The position numbers and the translations under genes are program-made. Below are positions 1-9,392 of a stretch of 64,000 bases of DNA, one piece after another. Positions within the stretch are counted from its first letter, which is position 1. The number at the start of each line of letters is the position of its first letter. This DNA is from Arthrobacter sp. CJ23. Lineage in GTDB: Bacteria > Actinomycetota > Actinomycetes > Actinomycetales > Micrococcaceae. The notes under the pieces are model-generated. The model was not told the DNA's origin. It did not search any database and saw nothing but the letters and a program-made list of their open reading frames with translations. The stretch is from the NCBI RefSeq assembly GCF_024741795.1, contig NZ_CP102950.1, forward strand, positions 3,968,001 through 4,032,000, read 5' to 3'.

Positions 1-384
1 TACGCGCAAAATGTGGCGCTGCTTACCAATGTCACCAAGAGTCTGATTTGCAAGAGTTTGAACTTGCTTCTCAGAAACTTTTGGAAAGGCTGCCCTATCG
101 CATGAGACGAGAACTATTCGCGAATTCTGGGAAGGCGGCCAATTTTGTAATGAATTCCCTATTGAACCGTCTTTAGCGATCTTCTTGTGCCAATTGGCTT
201 CGTAGGCCAAGAAGTGAACATCAGATTCAACATCGTCCTTGTCGGAGAACTCCCGAATCGGCGTAGTGGGATTATTCAATCGGGAAACGGTATCACGCCA
301 AACTGCTTCCCATCTGGGATTCATAGTCAGTAACGGAATCCATCTGACAACCAGCGCCTCCGGAGCGTAGCCTCCAGAATTCAA
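1..384 (-). CDS. Partial hypothetical protein, C-terminus beyond the window edge
   Basis: An open frame of 128 codons runs to the window edge with no stop, so only the N-terminal part is seen. The likely start is TTG at 384, which overlaps the TGA stop of the upstream membrane-protein gene (TTGA) and has a GGAG eight bases before it; an ATG at 324 is the alternative. The visible part is soluble and mixed-charge, with WRDTVSRLN and FLAYEANWHKK stretches. I do not recognise the family. Base composition is lower in GC than the rest of the window, like its neighbour. The overlap suggests the two genes are translated as a unit. Confidence 0.6.
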   Translation of the reverse strand, partial: MNSGGYAPEALVVRWIPLLTMNPRWEAVWRDTVSRLNNPTTPIREFSDKDDVESDVHFLAYEANWHKKIAKDGSIGNSLQNWPPSQNSRIVLVSCDRAAFPKVSEKQVQTLANQTLGDIGKQRHILRV

Positions 385-1013
385 TCTTTCGACTCCGGAA
401 GTTCTACAATCATCGCTTTCGTTCGATCGACATAAATCGTGACTGCCTCAGATCGCTCGGAATTTCCACAATCCGTCGGAGCCACACGGAAAGGAACAAG
501 ATCAGAGGCTCCCCTGAGATTTCCTAGCGCGACAACGGCATTGAACGATTTGCCTATCGCAGGGCACTCCGCAAGCCTCGGGGCATCATTCCCAAGTTCC
601 ACTACTACATCCCTACCCGCATCGGGAGTGAGTATGTTCAATGGTGGAACAGCTAAGAGGGCAGCAGCGGCCAGAGCGCCAGACACGGATCCCCACGTCG
701 TAATCAAGCGGATTTTGTCTACGATGACAGTCGCGAAATCTGACGTAGACCCCTTTCCCACGGGCTTGGCATATAGGGAAGCCCACAGATAGAGGCAGCT
801 GCTAATTACGAAAAGCACCCACGAAACGTACGCGGAGGACTGCGCGGACACCGATAAGTCATTCTTGATCGATGAGAATAGCAGTCCTGCGGTAAGCGCC
901 CCCGTTGCAGTCGCCAAGAGTGTCGCCGCTGAGCGGGAACGGTCACGGTACCGCTCAGCCGTTGAAGGACTCCCACCACCCGTTGATTCTTGCTGCTGTC
1001 CAGTCGACCCCAT
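381..1013 (-). CDS. Hypothetical membrane protein with three helices and a C-terminal soluble domain
   Basis: This 210-residue protein starts with a Gln/Ser/Gly-rich cytosolic segment. It then has three hydrophobic helices at about residues 28-48, 62-82 and 107-127, followed by an 80-residue domain with two cysteines (in LAECPA and TDCGN) that probably lies outside the membrane. I do not recognise a family. Codon use and GC are lower than in the core genes to the right. It is translationally coupled to the partial gene at 1-384. The pair looks like accessory DNA, possibly the edge of an island, but function cannot be inferred from the sequence alone. Confidence 0.6.
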   Translation of the reverse strand: MGSTGQQQESTGGGSPSTAERYRDRSRSAATLLATATGALTAGLLFSSIKNDLSVSAQSSAYVSWVLFVISSCLYLWASLYAKPVGKGSTSDFATVIVDKIRLITTWGSVSGALAAAALLAVPPLNILTPDAGRDVVVELGNDAPRLAECPAIGKSFNAVVALGNLRGASDLVPFRVAPTDCGNSERSEAVTIYVDRTKAMIVELPESKD

Positions 1014-1540
1014 CTCATGATCATAAGTCGGCGCAACACTCGCCGAAGGCTTATGTGACGCACGGCAGTTCAGAAGTGACTCCGATGAACAATTCAGACC
1101 GATCCGCGCAATGGATGGCGCTCATTGGGGAACCAGTGCTGGCACGGAAGCGTCGGAGCGGTAGTGCACGACGCAACTGCGGATCATGTCGCCTTGCTTC
1201 TCCTCCGACTGGGCATTGTGGTTGGATTTGCAGAGCTCGTGCCGGATGAAGCCAGACACCAAGACTCCCTCATGGAGGCGCGCCTGATCTGGCCCATTGA
1301 ACCCCTCCAGGCTCGGAAGCCGGTCGGCATCGTCGCCGCAGGTGGTCCCCGGACGGTCGGGCGGATTCCATGCCAGGACCAACAGACTCTGCGGGCAGTG
1401 GCCGCACATCCGGTGTAGCGCGATTCGCGGCCTTCGTCGAGCCATTTCACTTACCGGCTGCGCCAACGGCCTGTGGGGCGTTGACCCCGGACCATTCAAG
1501 CATCGAGACCAACTGATCGAGCATCTCACCGTTGGCCCAT
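1014..1540. other. Region without a convincing gene; possible decayed insertion-sequence remnant
   Basis: No frame here combines a good start, ribosome-binding site and protein-like composition. On the minus strand between about 1500 and 1150 two overlapping frames contain pieces that loosely recall the C-terminal part of IS3-type transposases (RGSMGQ in one frame, then HELCKS and a following basic segment in the next). A frameshift would be needed to join them. This is weak pattern matching; the stretch may simply be non-coding. Confidence 0.2.
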
Positions 1541-1556
1541 GAGTCAACACACCCCC

Positions 1557-1585
1557 TTGACTCCGCCCCTCCCATTCCCTAAACT
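1557..1585 (+). promoter_or_regulatory. Promoter of the glyoxylate/allantoin operon
   Basis: A TTGACT -35 box at 1557-1562 and a TAAACT -10 box at 1580-1585 are separated by exactly 17 bases, a near-ideal vegetative promoter. The predicted transcription start (about 1592) falls inside the operator repeats that follow, so a protein bound there would block transcription. The uraD promoter has the same -35 hexamer and the same layout. Confidence 0.75.
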
Positions 1586-1621
1586 TTTCATAAAGCAGAA
1601 TCTAAATTCCACAAAGCGGAA
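1586..1621. promoter_or_regulatory. Twin operator repeats, IclR/AllR-like
   Basis: Two 15-bp direct repeats, TTTCATAAAGCAGAA (1586-1600) and TTCCACAAAGCGGAA (1607-1621), start exactly 21 bp apart, two helical turns. The second is itself an inverted repeat, TTCC-N7-GGAA. They begin immediately after the -10 box. The same motif, TTCCATGATGCGGAA, occurs after the uraD promoter. In E. coli the equivalent operon is repressed by AllR, an IclR-family protein, so a similar glyoxylate- or allantoin-responsive repressor is inferred. No such regulator gene lies in this window. Confidence 0.65.
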
Positions 1622-1682
1622 ATTCTCCAAGAGCCAAGCAGCCCGGAAGATAGATCCCAGCCCCTCCTCGGAAGGACCTACG

Positions 1683-2483
1683 ATGACGTACACAGTGAAC
1701 TGCTCCATCCTCTTGACGGAGCTTCCCCTGCTCGAGCGCCCCGCAGCCGCGAAGGCTGCCGGTTTTGACGCCGTCGAGTTCTGGTGGCCCTTCGACACCT
1801 CCGTCCCCACCGACGCCCAGGTCACCGAGTTTGAGAACGCCATCAAGGATGCAGGCGTCCAGCTCACGGGCCTGAACTTCAACGCCGGCAACATGCCCGG
1901 CGGCGACCGCGGCCTGGTTTCCTGGACCGCCCGCTCCAGCGAATTCCTGGACAACATCGACGTCGTTGCAGGCATCGGCGAGCGCCTCGGCTGCAAGGCC
2001 TTCAACGCCCTCTACGGCAACCGCATCGACGGCGAATCGGCCGAGAAGCAGGACGCCATCGGCGCCGAGAACCTCGCCGCGGCAGCTGCCGGCGTTGCGG
2101 GCATCGGCGGCACCGTCCTCCTCGAACCCGTCAGCGGCGCCCCCAAGTACCCGCTCCTCACGGCCGAAGACGCACTCAAGGTCATCGCCCGCGTCAAGGC
2201 GGAATCCGGCGCCACCAACGTCAAGCTCCTCGCCGACTTCTACCACCTGGCAGTCAACGGCGACGACGTCGAATCCGTCATCCAGAACCACGCCAAGGAC
2301 TTCGGCCACATCCAGATCGCCGACAACCCCGGCCGCGGCGCTCCCGGAACCGGCACGCTCCCCCTCGGCGAATGGATCGCCCGCAGCCGCGAACTCGGCT
2401 ACGAGGGCTACATCGGCCTCGAGTACAAGGAACCGCAGGAAACGGCCTTCGCCTGGGCCATCCGCCAGCGCATCTCCAACTAG
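1683..2483 (+). CDS. hyi: Hydroxypyruvate isomerase
   Basis: The product interconverts hydroxypyruvate and tartronate semialdehyde in cytosolic glyoxylate metabolism. The ATG at 1683 follows GGAAGG by about seven bases and gives 266 residues, close to the usual 258-265; the open frame continues upstream but that part overlaps the promoter and operator. It is a xylose-isomerase-like TIM barrel: the N-terminus MTYTVNCSILLTELPLLERP, the active-site LEPVSG, the metal-site LADFYHL and the terminal IGLEYKEP are all family-typical. It is the first gene of hyi-glxR-gcl-glxK-allB, a gene set that matches the E. coli gcl/all cluster. Confidence 0.92.
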   Translation: MTYTVNCSILLTELPLLERPAAAKAAGFDAVEFWWPFDTSVPTDAQVTEFENAIKDAGVQLTGLNFNAGNMPGGDRGLVSWTARSSEFLDNIDVVAGIGERLGCKAFNALYGNRIDGESAEKQDAIGAENLAAAAAGVAGIGGTVLLEPVSGAPKYPLLTAEDALKVIARVKAESGATNVKLLADFYHLAVNGDDVESVIQNHAKDFGHIQIADNPGRGAPGTGTLPLGEWIARSRELGYEGYIGLEYKEPQETAFAWAIRQRISN

Positions 2484-2484
2484 T

Positions 2485-2550
2485 CCCAACTGAGTAGCGC
2501 TAAGTGTCGTTTTGGGCCCCCATAACGACAGATAGAGCTACCTAGTTGGG
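2485..2550. repeat. 66-bp imperfect palindromic intergenic element, copy 1
   Basis: The element starts with CCCAACTGAG and ends with CCTAGTTGGG, and its two arms pair over most of 33 bases, with TGTCGTT/AACGACA as inner stem. A second element of exactly 66 bp with the same ends and layout but different inner bases lies at 18391-18456. Here it sits between hyi and glxR, where the transcript would form a long hairpin that could attenuate or stabilise the message. Confidence 0.75.
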
Positions 2551-2596
2551 TCCGGCTTCCGCAATCACCACACAGACTTTCAGTAAAGGAAACACA

Positions 2597-3475
2597 ATGA
2601 GCAACGTTGCAGTCATCGGTCTCGGAATCATGGGCCTCCCCATGGCCATCAACCTGGTCAAGGCCGGCCACACCGTCACCGGCTTCAACCGCAGCCAGGA
2701 CAAGATCGACAAGCTCGTCTCCGAGGGCGGCAAGGGTGCCACGAGCATCGCCGACGCCGTCAAGGACGCCGACGTGGTCATCACCATGGTGCCGGACTCC
2801 CCCGATGTTGAGGGCGTAGTCAGCGGCCCCGAGGGTGTCTTCGCCAACGCCAAGAAGGGCACCATCTGGATCGACGCATCCAGCATCCGCCCGGATGTTG
2901 CCAAGCGCCTCTCCGCAGAAGCAACCGCAGCCGGCATCCGCCCGCTGGACGCCCCGGTCTCCGGCGGCGAACAGGGCGCCATCGACGCCGTTCTCTCCAT
3001 CATGGTGGGCGGCGAGGCAGCCGACTTCGAGGCAGCACAGCCGGTCCTCACCGCCGTCGGCAAGACCATCGTCCACGTTGGCCCCGCCGGCTCCGGCCAG
3101 ACCGTCAAGGCAGCCAACCAGCTGATCGTGGCCGTCAACATCCAGGTCCTGGGCGAGGCCATCGCCTTCCTCGAGGCCTACGGCGTGGACACCGACGCAG
3201 CCCTCAAGGTCCTCGGCGGCGGCCTGGCCGGCTCCAAGGTCCTCGACCAGAAGGGCCAGAAGATGCTCGACCGCAACTTCGACCCCGGCTTCCGCCTGGC
3301 CCTCCACCACAAGGACCTCGGCATCGTCACCTCCGCAGCCCGCGAAGCCAACGTCGCCGTCCCGCTCGGCGCCGTCGTCGCACAGCTCGTCGCCGCAACC
3401 GTCAACCAGGGCGACGGCGGCCTCGACCACTCCGGCCTCTTCAAGCAGGTCCTGCAGCTCTCCGGCCGCAAGTAA
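2597..3475 (+). CDS. glxR: Tartronate semialdehyde reductase (2-hydroxy-3-oxopropionate reductase)
   Basis: The enzyme reduces tartronate semialdehyde to D-glycerate with NAD(P)H, after Gcl. The ATG at 2597 follows AAAGGAA and gives 292 residues, the family length. Features of the beta-hydroxyacid dehydrogenase family are present: the dinucleotide-binding GLGIMGLPMAINL at residues 7-19, the substrate-binding DAPVSGGEQGA near 120, and the catalytic lysine in GQTVKAANQ near 170. The last codons are duplicated just beyond the stop (3464-3477 and 3480-3493 share 14 bases), without effect on the protein. It lies between hyi and gcl. Confidence 0.93.
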   Translation: MSNVAVIGLGIMGLPMAINLVKAGHTVTGFNRSQDKIDKLVSEGGKGATSIADAVKDADVVITMVPDSPDVEGVVSGPEGVFANAKKGTIWIDASSIRPDVAKRLSAEATAAGIRPLDAPVSGGEQGAIDAVLSIMVGGEAADFEAAQPVLTAVGKTIVHVGPAGSGQTVKAANQLIVAVNIQVLGEAIAFLEAYGVDTDAALKVLGGGLAGSKVLDQKGQKMLDRNFDPGFRLALHHKDLGIVTSAAREANVAVPLGAVVAQLVAATVNQGDGGLDHSGLFKQVLQLSGRK

Positions 3476-3531
3476 GCCGGGCCGCAAGTAAGCACCTCCG
3501 GCAGTAGCCGGACAACAAGCAAACCAGGGAT

Positions 3532-3556
3532 CCGCCGTCGTACATCACGACGGCGG
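3532..3556. repeat. Hairpin between glxR and gcl
   Basis: A perfect 10-bp stem (CCGCCGTCGT and its complement) with a five-base ACATC loop lies 62 bases before the gcl start. There is no T-tract, so it is more likely a message-processing or stabilising hairpin inside the operon than a terminator. Confidence 0.6.
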
Positions 3557-3619
3557 CTCCCCCACTACACCCAAATTCCGCCCCCAGCGGGCACCCCAAA
3601 GACTTTCAAGGAGTACACC

Positions 3620-5398
<1,779 letters not shown>

Positions 5399-5424
5399 TA
5401 CAGAAACTGAAAGGAGGTACCGGA

Positions 5425-6621
5425 ATGCGTGTGGTCATCGCCCCGGACAAGTTCAAGGGCTCGCTGTCCGCGCCCGACGTCGCCAAGCACCTGGAAGCAG
5501 GCCTGCTGGCCGGCTTCGCTGAAGCGTCAGGCGTGGCCTTTGAGGCCACCCGCATTCCGGTGGCCGACGGCGGCGAGGGCACCCTCGACGCCGCCGTCGG
5601 CTCCGGCTTCACCCGCCGGACCGCCACCGTCACCGGCCCCACGGGCCGGCCGGTCCAGGCCGACTTCGCTGTCCGCGACCGCGAAGCCGTGATCGAAATG
5701 GCCGCAGCCTCCGGGCTGGCGCTGCTTCCGGACGGCCCGCACTCGCGGACGGCCACCACCGCCACGAGCCTGGGCACCGGAGAACTCATCCGCGCCGCCC
5801 TGGACCTGGGCTGCCGCAAGATCATCCTCGGTGTGGGCGGCAGCGCCAACACCGACGGCGGCGCCGGCGTCCTGCAGGGCCTCGGGGCGGTGTTCCTGGA
5901 CGCCGAGGGCAAGGAACTCCCCGGCGGCGGCGCCGCCCTGGCCCGCCTGGACCGGATCGACTTCTCCGGCATGGACACCCGCCTGGAGGAGACCCGCTTC
6001 ACGCTGGCGTCCGACGTCGACAATCCCCTGCTCGGGACCAGCGGCGCCGCCGCGGTCTTCGGACCGCAGAAGGGCGCGACGCCGGACGACGTCATCACCC
6101 TGGACCTGGCCCTGGCCACCTTCGTCACGGTCCTCTCCGGTGAGCTGGGCGTCCGTGCCGAGCACGCCGCGGTCGCACCCGGCGCGGGAGCCGCCGGCGG
6201 CGTGGGCTACATTGCCATCGCCGCACTGGCCGCCAACCGCCGTCCCGGCATCGACGTCGTGCTCGAATTCACCGGGCTGGACGAGCGGCTGGAAGGCGCG
6301 GACCTGGTCATCACCGGCGAAGGCAGCCTGGACGAACAAAGCCTGCTCGGCAAGACGCCCATGGGCGTGGCCCGGGCAGCCGAGCGCGCCGGCGTCCCTG
6401 TCATCGCCGTATGCGGCCGCAGTACGCTGAGCGAAGAACAACTTTCGGACGCTGGTTTCCAGCAGGTCCACGCGTTGACAGACCTCGAATCAAACGTAGA
6501 CAAATGCATTGCTGAAGCAGGACCGCTGCTCGAACAACTGGGCAAGAGCATCGGCGCTCACCTGGCAGGGCTTCCCGCAAGCACCACGGCGACAGAAAAC
6601 AAGGAGTACCTCAATGTCTGA
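5425..6621 (+). CDS. glxK: Glycerate kinase, GlxK/GarK type
   Basis: The enzyme phosphorylates D-glycerate from GlxR, giving 2-phosphoglycerate in this kinase family, which enters lower glycolysis or gluconeogenesis. It has 398 residues; the ATG follows a strong AAAGGAGG. Family motifs are the N-terminal VVIAPDKFKGSLSA, IPVADGGEGT near residue 45, LGVGGSANTDGGAG near 138, and the C-terminal TGEGSLDEQSLLGKTP. It follows gcl by 26 bases and overlaps allB by eight bases, so the last two genes of the operon are coupled. Confidence 0.93.
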   Translation: MRVVIAPDKFKGSLSAPDVAKHLEAGLLAGFAEASGVAFEATRIPVADGGEGTLDAAVGSGFTRRTATVTGPTGRPVQADFAVRDREAVIEMAAASGLALLPDGPHSRTATTATSLGTGELIRAALDLGCRKIILGVGGSANTDGGAGVLQGLGAVFLDAEGKELPGGGAALARLDRIDFSGMDTRLEETRFTLASDVDNPLLGTSGAAAVFGPQKGATPDDVITLDLALATFVTVLSGELGVRAEHAAVAPGAGAAGGVGYIAIAALAANRRPGIDVVLEFTGLDERLEGADLVITGEGSLDEQSLLGKTPMGVARAAERAGVPVIAVCGRSTLSEEQLSDAGFQQVHALTDLESNVDKCIAEAGPLLEQLGKSIGAHLAGLPASTTATENKEYLNV

Positions 6622-7963
6622 AGAAATCGGCGCCTATGACCTCGTCATCCGCGGCCAGCGCATCCTGACCACCGCCGGCATCACCGCCCGCGAAGTGGGC
6701 ATCCGCGACGGCGTGATCGTCGCCATTGAGCCGCTGGGCAACGGGCTCACCGGCACCCAGGTCATCGAGCTGGCAGACGACGAGACCCTCATCCCCGGCC
6801 TGGTGGACACCCACGTGCACGTCAACGAGCCCGGCCGCACCGAGTGGGAGGGCTTCGCCTCCGCCACGCGCGCCGCAGCCGCCGGCGGTGTCACCACCAT
6901 CATCGACATGCCGCTGAACTCCATCCCGCCCACCACCAGCGTGGACGGCCTGGAGCAGAAGCGCGTGGTGGCCAAGGACCAGGCGTTCGTGGACGTCGGA
7001 TTCTGGGGCGGCGCCATCCCCGGCAACAAGGCGGACCTCCGCCCGCTGCACGACGAGGGCGTCTTCGGCTTCAAGTGCTTCCTGCTGCACTCCGGTGTGG
7101 ACGAGTTCCCGCACCTTGACGCGGACGAGATGGAAGAGGACATGGCCGAGCTCAAGTCCTTCGACTCGCTCATGATCGTCCACGCCGAGGACTCCCATGC
7201 GATCGACCGCGCACCGCACCCCGGCGGCGACCACTACGAAACCTTCCTGGCCTCCCGCCCCCGCGGCGCCGAGAACAAGGCGATCGCCGAGGTCATCGAA
7301 CGTGCCCGCTGGACCGGCGCCCGCGCCCACATCCTGCACCTGTCCTCCTCGGACGCACTGCCCATGATCGCTTCGGCAAAGCGCGACGGCGTCCACCTCA
7401 CCGTGGAGACCTGCCCGCACTACCTCACCCTCATGGCCGAGGAAATCCCGGACGGCGCCACGGCGTACAAGTGCTGCCCGCCCATCCGCGAGGCCTCCAA
7501 CCGCGAGCTGCTCTGGAAGGGCCTGCAGGACGGCACCATCGACTGCATCGTCTCCGACCACTCCCCCTCCACCCTTGACCTCAAGGACCTCGAAAACGGC
7601 GACTTCGCGGTGGCCTGGGGCGGCGTCTCCTCGCTGCAGCTGGGGCTCTCCCTGATCTGGTCCGAGGCCCGCCACCGCGGCATCACCCTGGAGCAGGTGG
7701 TTTCCTGGATGGCAGAGAAGCCCGCCGCACTGGCCCGCCTGCACAACAAGGGCCAGCTGGCCCTGGGCTACGATGCGGACTTCTCCATCTTCGCGCCGGA
7801 CGAGGCGTTCGTGGTGGACGTTACCAAGCTCAAGCACAAGAACCCGATCACGCCGTACGACGGCAAGGCGCTCTCCGGCGTCGTCCGCCAGACGTTCCTG
7901 CGCGGCACCGTGATCGACGGCCAGAACCCCGGCGGCAAGCTGATCCGCCGCGGTGGCGTCTAA
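6614..7963 (+). CDS. allB: Allantoinase
   Basis: The enzyme hydrolyses allantoin to allantoate in the ureide pathway. The ATG at 6614 overlaps the end of glxK and has AAGGAG within that gene; it gives 449 residues, typical of AllB. Amidohydrolase motifs are in order: DTHVHVNEPG (two metal histidines, about residue 61), the bridging lysine in FGFKCFLLHSG near 155, VHAED near 190, ILHLSSSDAL near 246 and the catalytic aspartate in VSDHSPS near 317. Dihydropyrimidinase is a relative, but the operon of glyoxylate genes and the nearby uraD-uraH pair support allantoinase. Confidence 0.92.
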   Translation: MSEEIGAYDLVIRGQRILTTAGITAREVGIRDGVIVAIEPLGNGLTGTQVIELADDETLIPGLVDTHVHVNEPGRTEWEGFASATRAAAAGGVTTIIDMPLNSIPPTTSVDGLEQKRVVAKDQAFVDVGFWGGAIPGNKADLRPLHDEGVFGFKCFLLHSGVDEFPHLDADEMEEDMAELKSFDSLMIVHAEDSHAIDRAPHPGGDHYETFLASRPRGAENKAIAEVIERARWTGARAHILHLSSSDALPMIASAKRDGVHLTVETCPHYLTLMAEEIPDGATAYKCCPPIREASNRELLWKGLQDGTIDCIVSDHSPSTLDLKDLENGDFAVAWGGVSSLQLGLSLIWSEARHRGITLEQVVSWMAEKPAALARLHNKGQLALGYDADFSIFAPDEAFVVDVTKLKHKNPITPYDGKALSGVVRQTFLRGTVIDGQNPGGKLIRRGGV

Positions 7964-7974
7964 GGCCCACCGCC

Positions 7975-8706
7975 ATGGCCGTCAACGCCTATGGTCCGCC
8001 ACCGGGCCGCACTGCGGTGACCCGGCGTCCCGGGTCCGCAGGGCGTCCCGGGCTGAACGCCCGCGGACTGGCTCTGTGGGTCCAGCCCGGCGAGAACCAG
8101 GACATCGATCCCGTAGTGTGGGCCCGGGCAGCTGAAATGGTGCTGGCCCGCGCCCTGAAACTTGCTCCGTCAGCGGAGGTCCGCATATGGCCCGCCGACG
8201 GAGCAGCAAAATCCGGCGTCGGCGCTGTCTCCTGGGGCGGCACTCCACAGGACACCGCCGACGCCGGTACCTACCCCGCCGTTACGCTCGCCGATGCTTT
8301 GGGACAGGCTGTTCCGGCCGGCGCGGGTGAGGCACTCGCCGCCGGAAGCACCGCCGTCGCGCCCGTCTCCCTGGCCGTGCGCCGCAGCCAGGTGGCCATC
8401 GACCTGGCCGCGGACACCGTCCTGCTGGACGGCGTCCCGGTGAGCTTCACAGGCATGGAATACAAGCTGCTGCGCTACCTTGTGGTGAACTGCTCGCGGG
8501 CCATCAGCCGCGAGGAACTGCAGCGTTTTCTGGAGTCATTTGACCTTCCCGGCGCTGCATTTCGGTCCATCGACGTATACGTTGGAAGGGTACGCCGGAA
8601 GCTGCACGCCGCCCGGCACGTGATTTCCACGGTGCGCGGCGGTGGCTACCAGTTCGTACCAGGACCCCATGCAACAGTGCGTGGACCGGCGGAATACAGC
8701 ATCTAG
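7975..8706 (+). CDS. OmpR/PhoB-type winged-helix protein without a receiver domain
   Basis: The C-terminal 95 residues are a Trans_reg_C winged helix: VLLDGVPVSFTGMEYKLLRYL, the recognition helix RSIDVYVGRVRRKL, and the wing STVRGGGYQFV. The first 140 residues are Ala/Gly/Pro-rich with no receiver (no acidic pocket or phospho-acceptor aspartate), so it is not a standard response regulator. The start is uncertain; the first ATG lies 12 bases after the allB stop and has no clear ribosome-binding site, suggesting coupling to allB. A role in regulating nitrogen or purine genes is only inferred from position. Confidence 0.75.
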   Translation: MAVNAYGPPPGRTAVTRRPGSAGRPGLNARGLALWVQPGENQDIDPVVWARAAEMVLARALKLAPSAEVRIWPADGAAKSGVGAVSWGGTPQDTADAGTYPAVTLADALGQAVPAGAGEALAAGSTAVAPVSLAVRRSQVAIDLAADTVLLDGVPVSFTGMEYKLLRYLVVNCSRAISREELQRFLESFDLPGAAFRSIDVYVGRVRRKLHAARHVISTVRGGGYQFVPGPHATVRGPAEYSI

Positions 8707-8788
8707 CCACGCTGTTTACAACAGTTAGAACCCGCCGAAGAACGAACCGTCGCTGGCAACACCAGCTGACTGAAACGTAAGGATCACC

Positions 8789-9256
8789 ATGGCCCAGAAA
8801 CTCCTCGTCGGCACGCAGGCACCCGATTTTGCGCTGCTCGACGCCGAAGGCACCAAGGTCTCGCTGTCCGACTACATCGGACGCAATGTGATTGTGTACT
8901 TCTACCCGGAAGCAGCCACCCCCGGTTGCACCACGGAAGCCTGCGACTTCCGCGACAACCTGTCCAGCCTGCAGTCCTCCGGCTACGACGTCCTGGGCAT
9001 CTCCCCGGACGCCCCGGAGAAGCTCGCAGCCTTCACCGGCGACTTCGCCCTCACGTTCCCGCTGCTCTCCGACGAGGACCACGCCGTGGCCCTCGCCTAC
9101 GGCGCCTGGGGCGAGAAGCTGGTTGACGGCGAAATCGTCGAAGGCTTGGTCCGCTCCACCGTGGTGCTGGACCGCGAAGGCAAGGTCAAGCTCACGCAGT
9201 ACCAGATCAAGGCGCAGGGCCACGTGGCCGCGCTGAAGGAAGAGCTGGGCGTCTAG
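8789..9256 (+). CDS. bcp: Thiol peroxidase of the BCP/PrxQ class
   Basis: This 155-residue cytosolic peroxiredoxin reduces hydrogen and organic peroxides, usually with thioredoxin. The peroxidatic cysteine is C47 in TPGCTTEACDFRD and the resolving cysteine C52 is five residues later, which is the typical atypical-2-Cys BCP layout. The N-terminal GTQAPDFALLDAEG and YFYPEAATPG are family-typical. The ATG follows AAGGA by about six bases. It is alone, with a bidirectional terminator after it. Confidence 0.94.
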   Translation: MAQKLLVGTQAPDFALLDAEGTKVSLSDYIGRNVIVYFYPEAATPGCTTEACDFRDNLSSLQSSGYDVLGISPDAPEKLAAFTGDFALTFPLLSDEDHAVALAYGAWGEKLVDGEIVEGLVRSTVVLDREGKVKLTQYQIKAQGHVAALKEELGV

Positions 9257-9293
9257 CCTTTAGTCCTGCCTTCCTGGCCTTCTTTGCACAGCA

Positions 9294-9335
9294 GACTGCC
9301 CCGACACACCGTGCCTACGGCGTGTCGGGGCAGTC
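9294..9335. terminator. Bidirectional hairpin terminator between bcp and the protease gene
   Basis: An 18-bp stem with one mismatch (GACTGCCCCGACACACCG pairs with the complementary arm) and a six-base loop lies between two convergent genes. Its position and strength fit a shared terminator. Confidence 0.8.
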
Positions 9336-9392
9336 GGCGTTTCAAAGAGGGTCAGGACCGCCGCGCCGGGCGCTGGAGCCCGGCGCCTGCGG

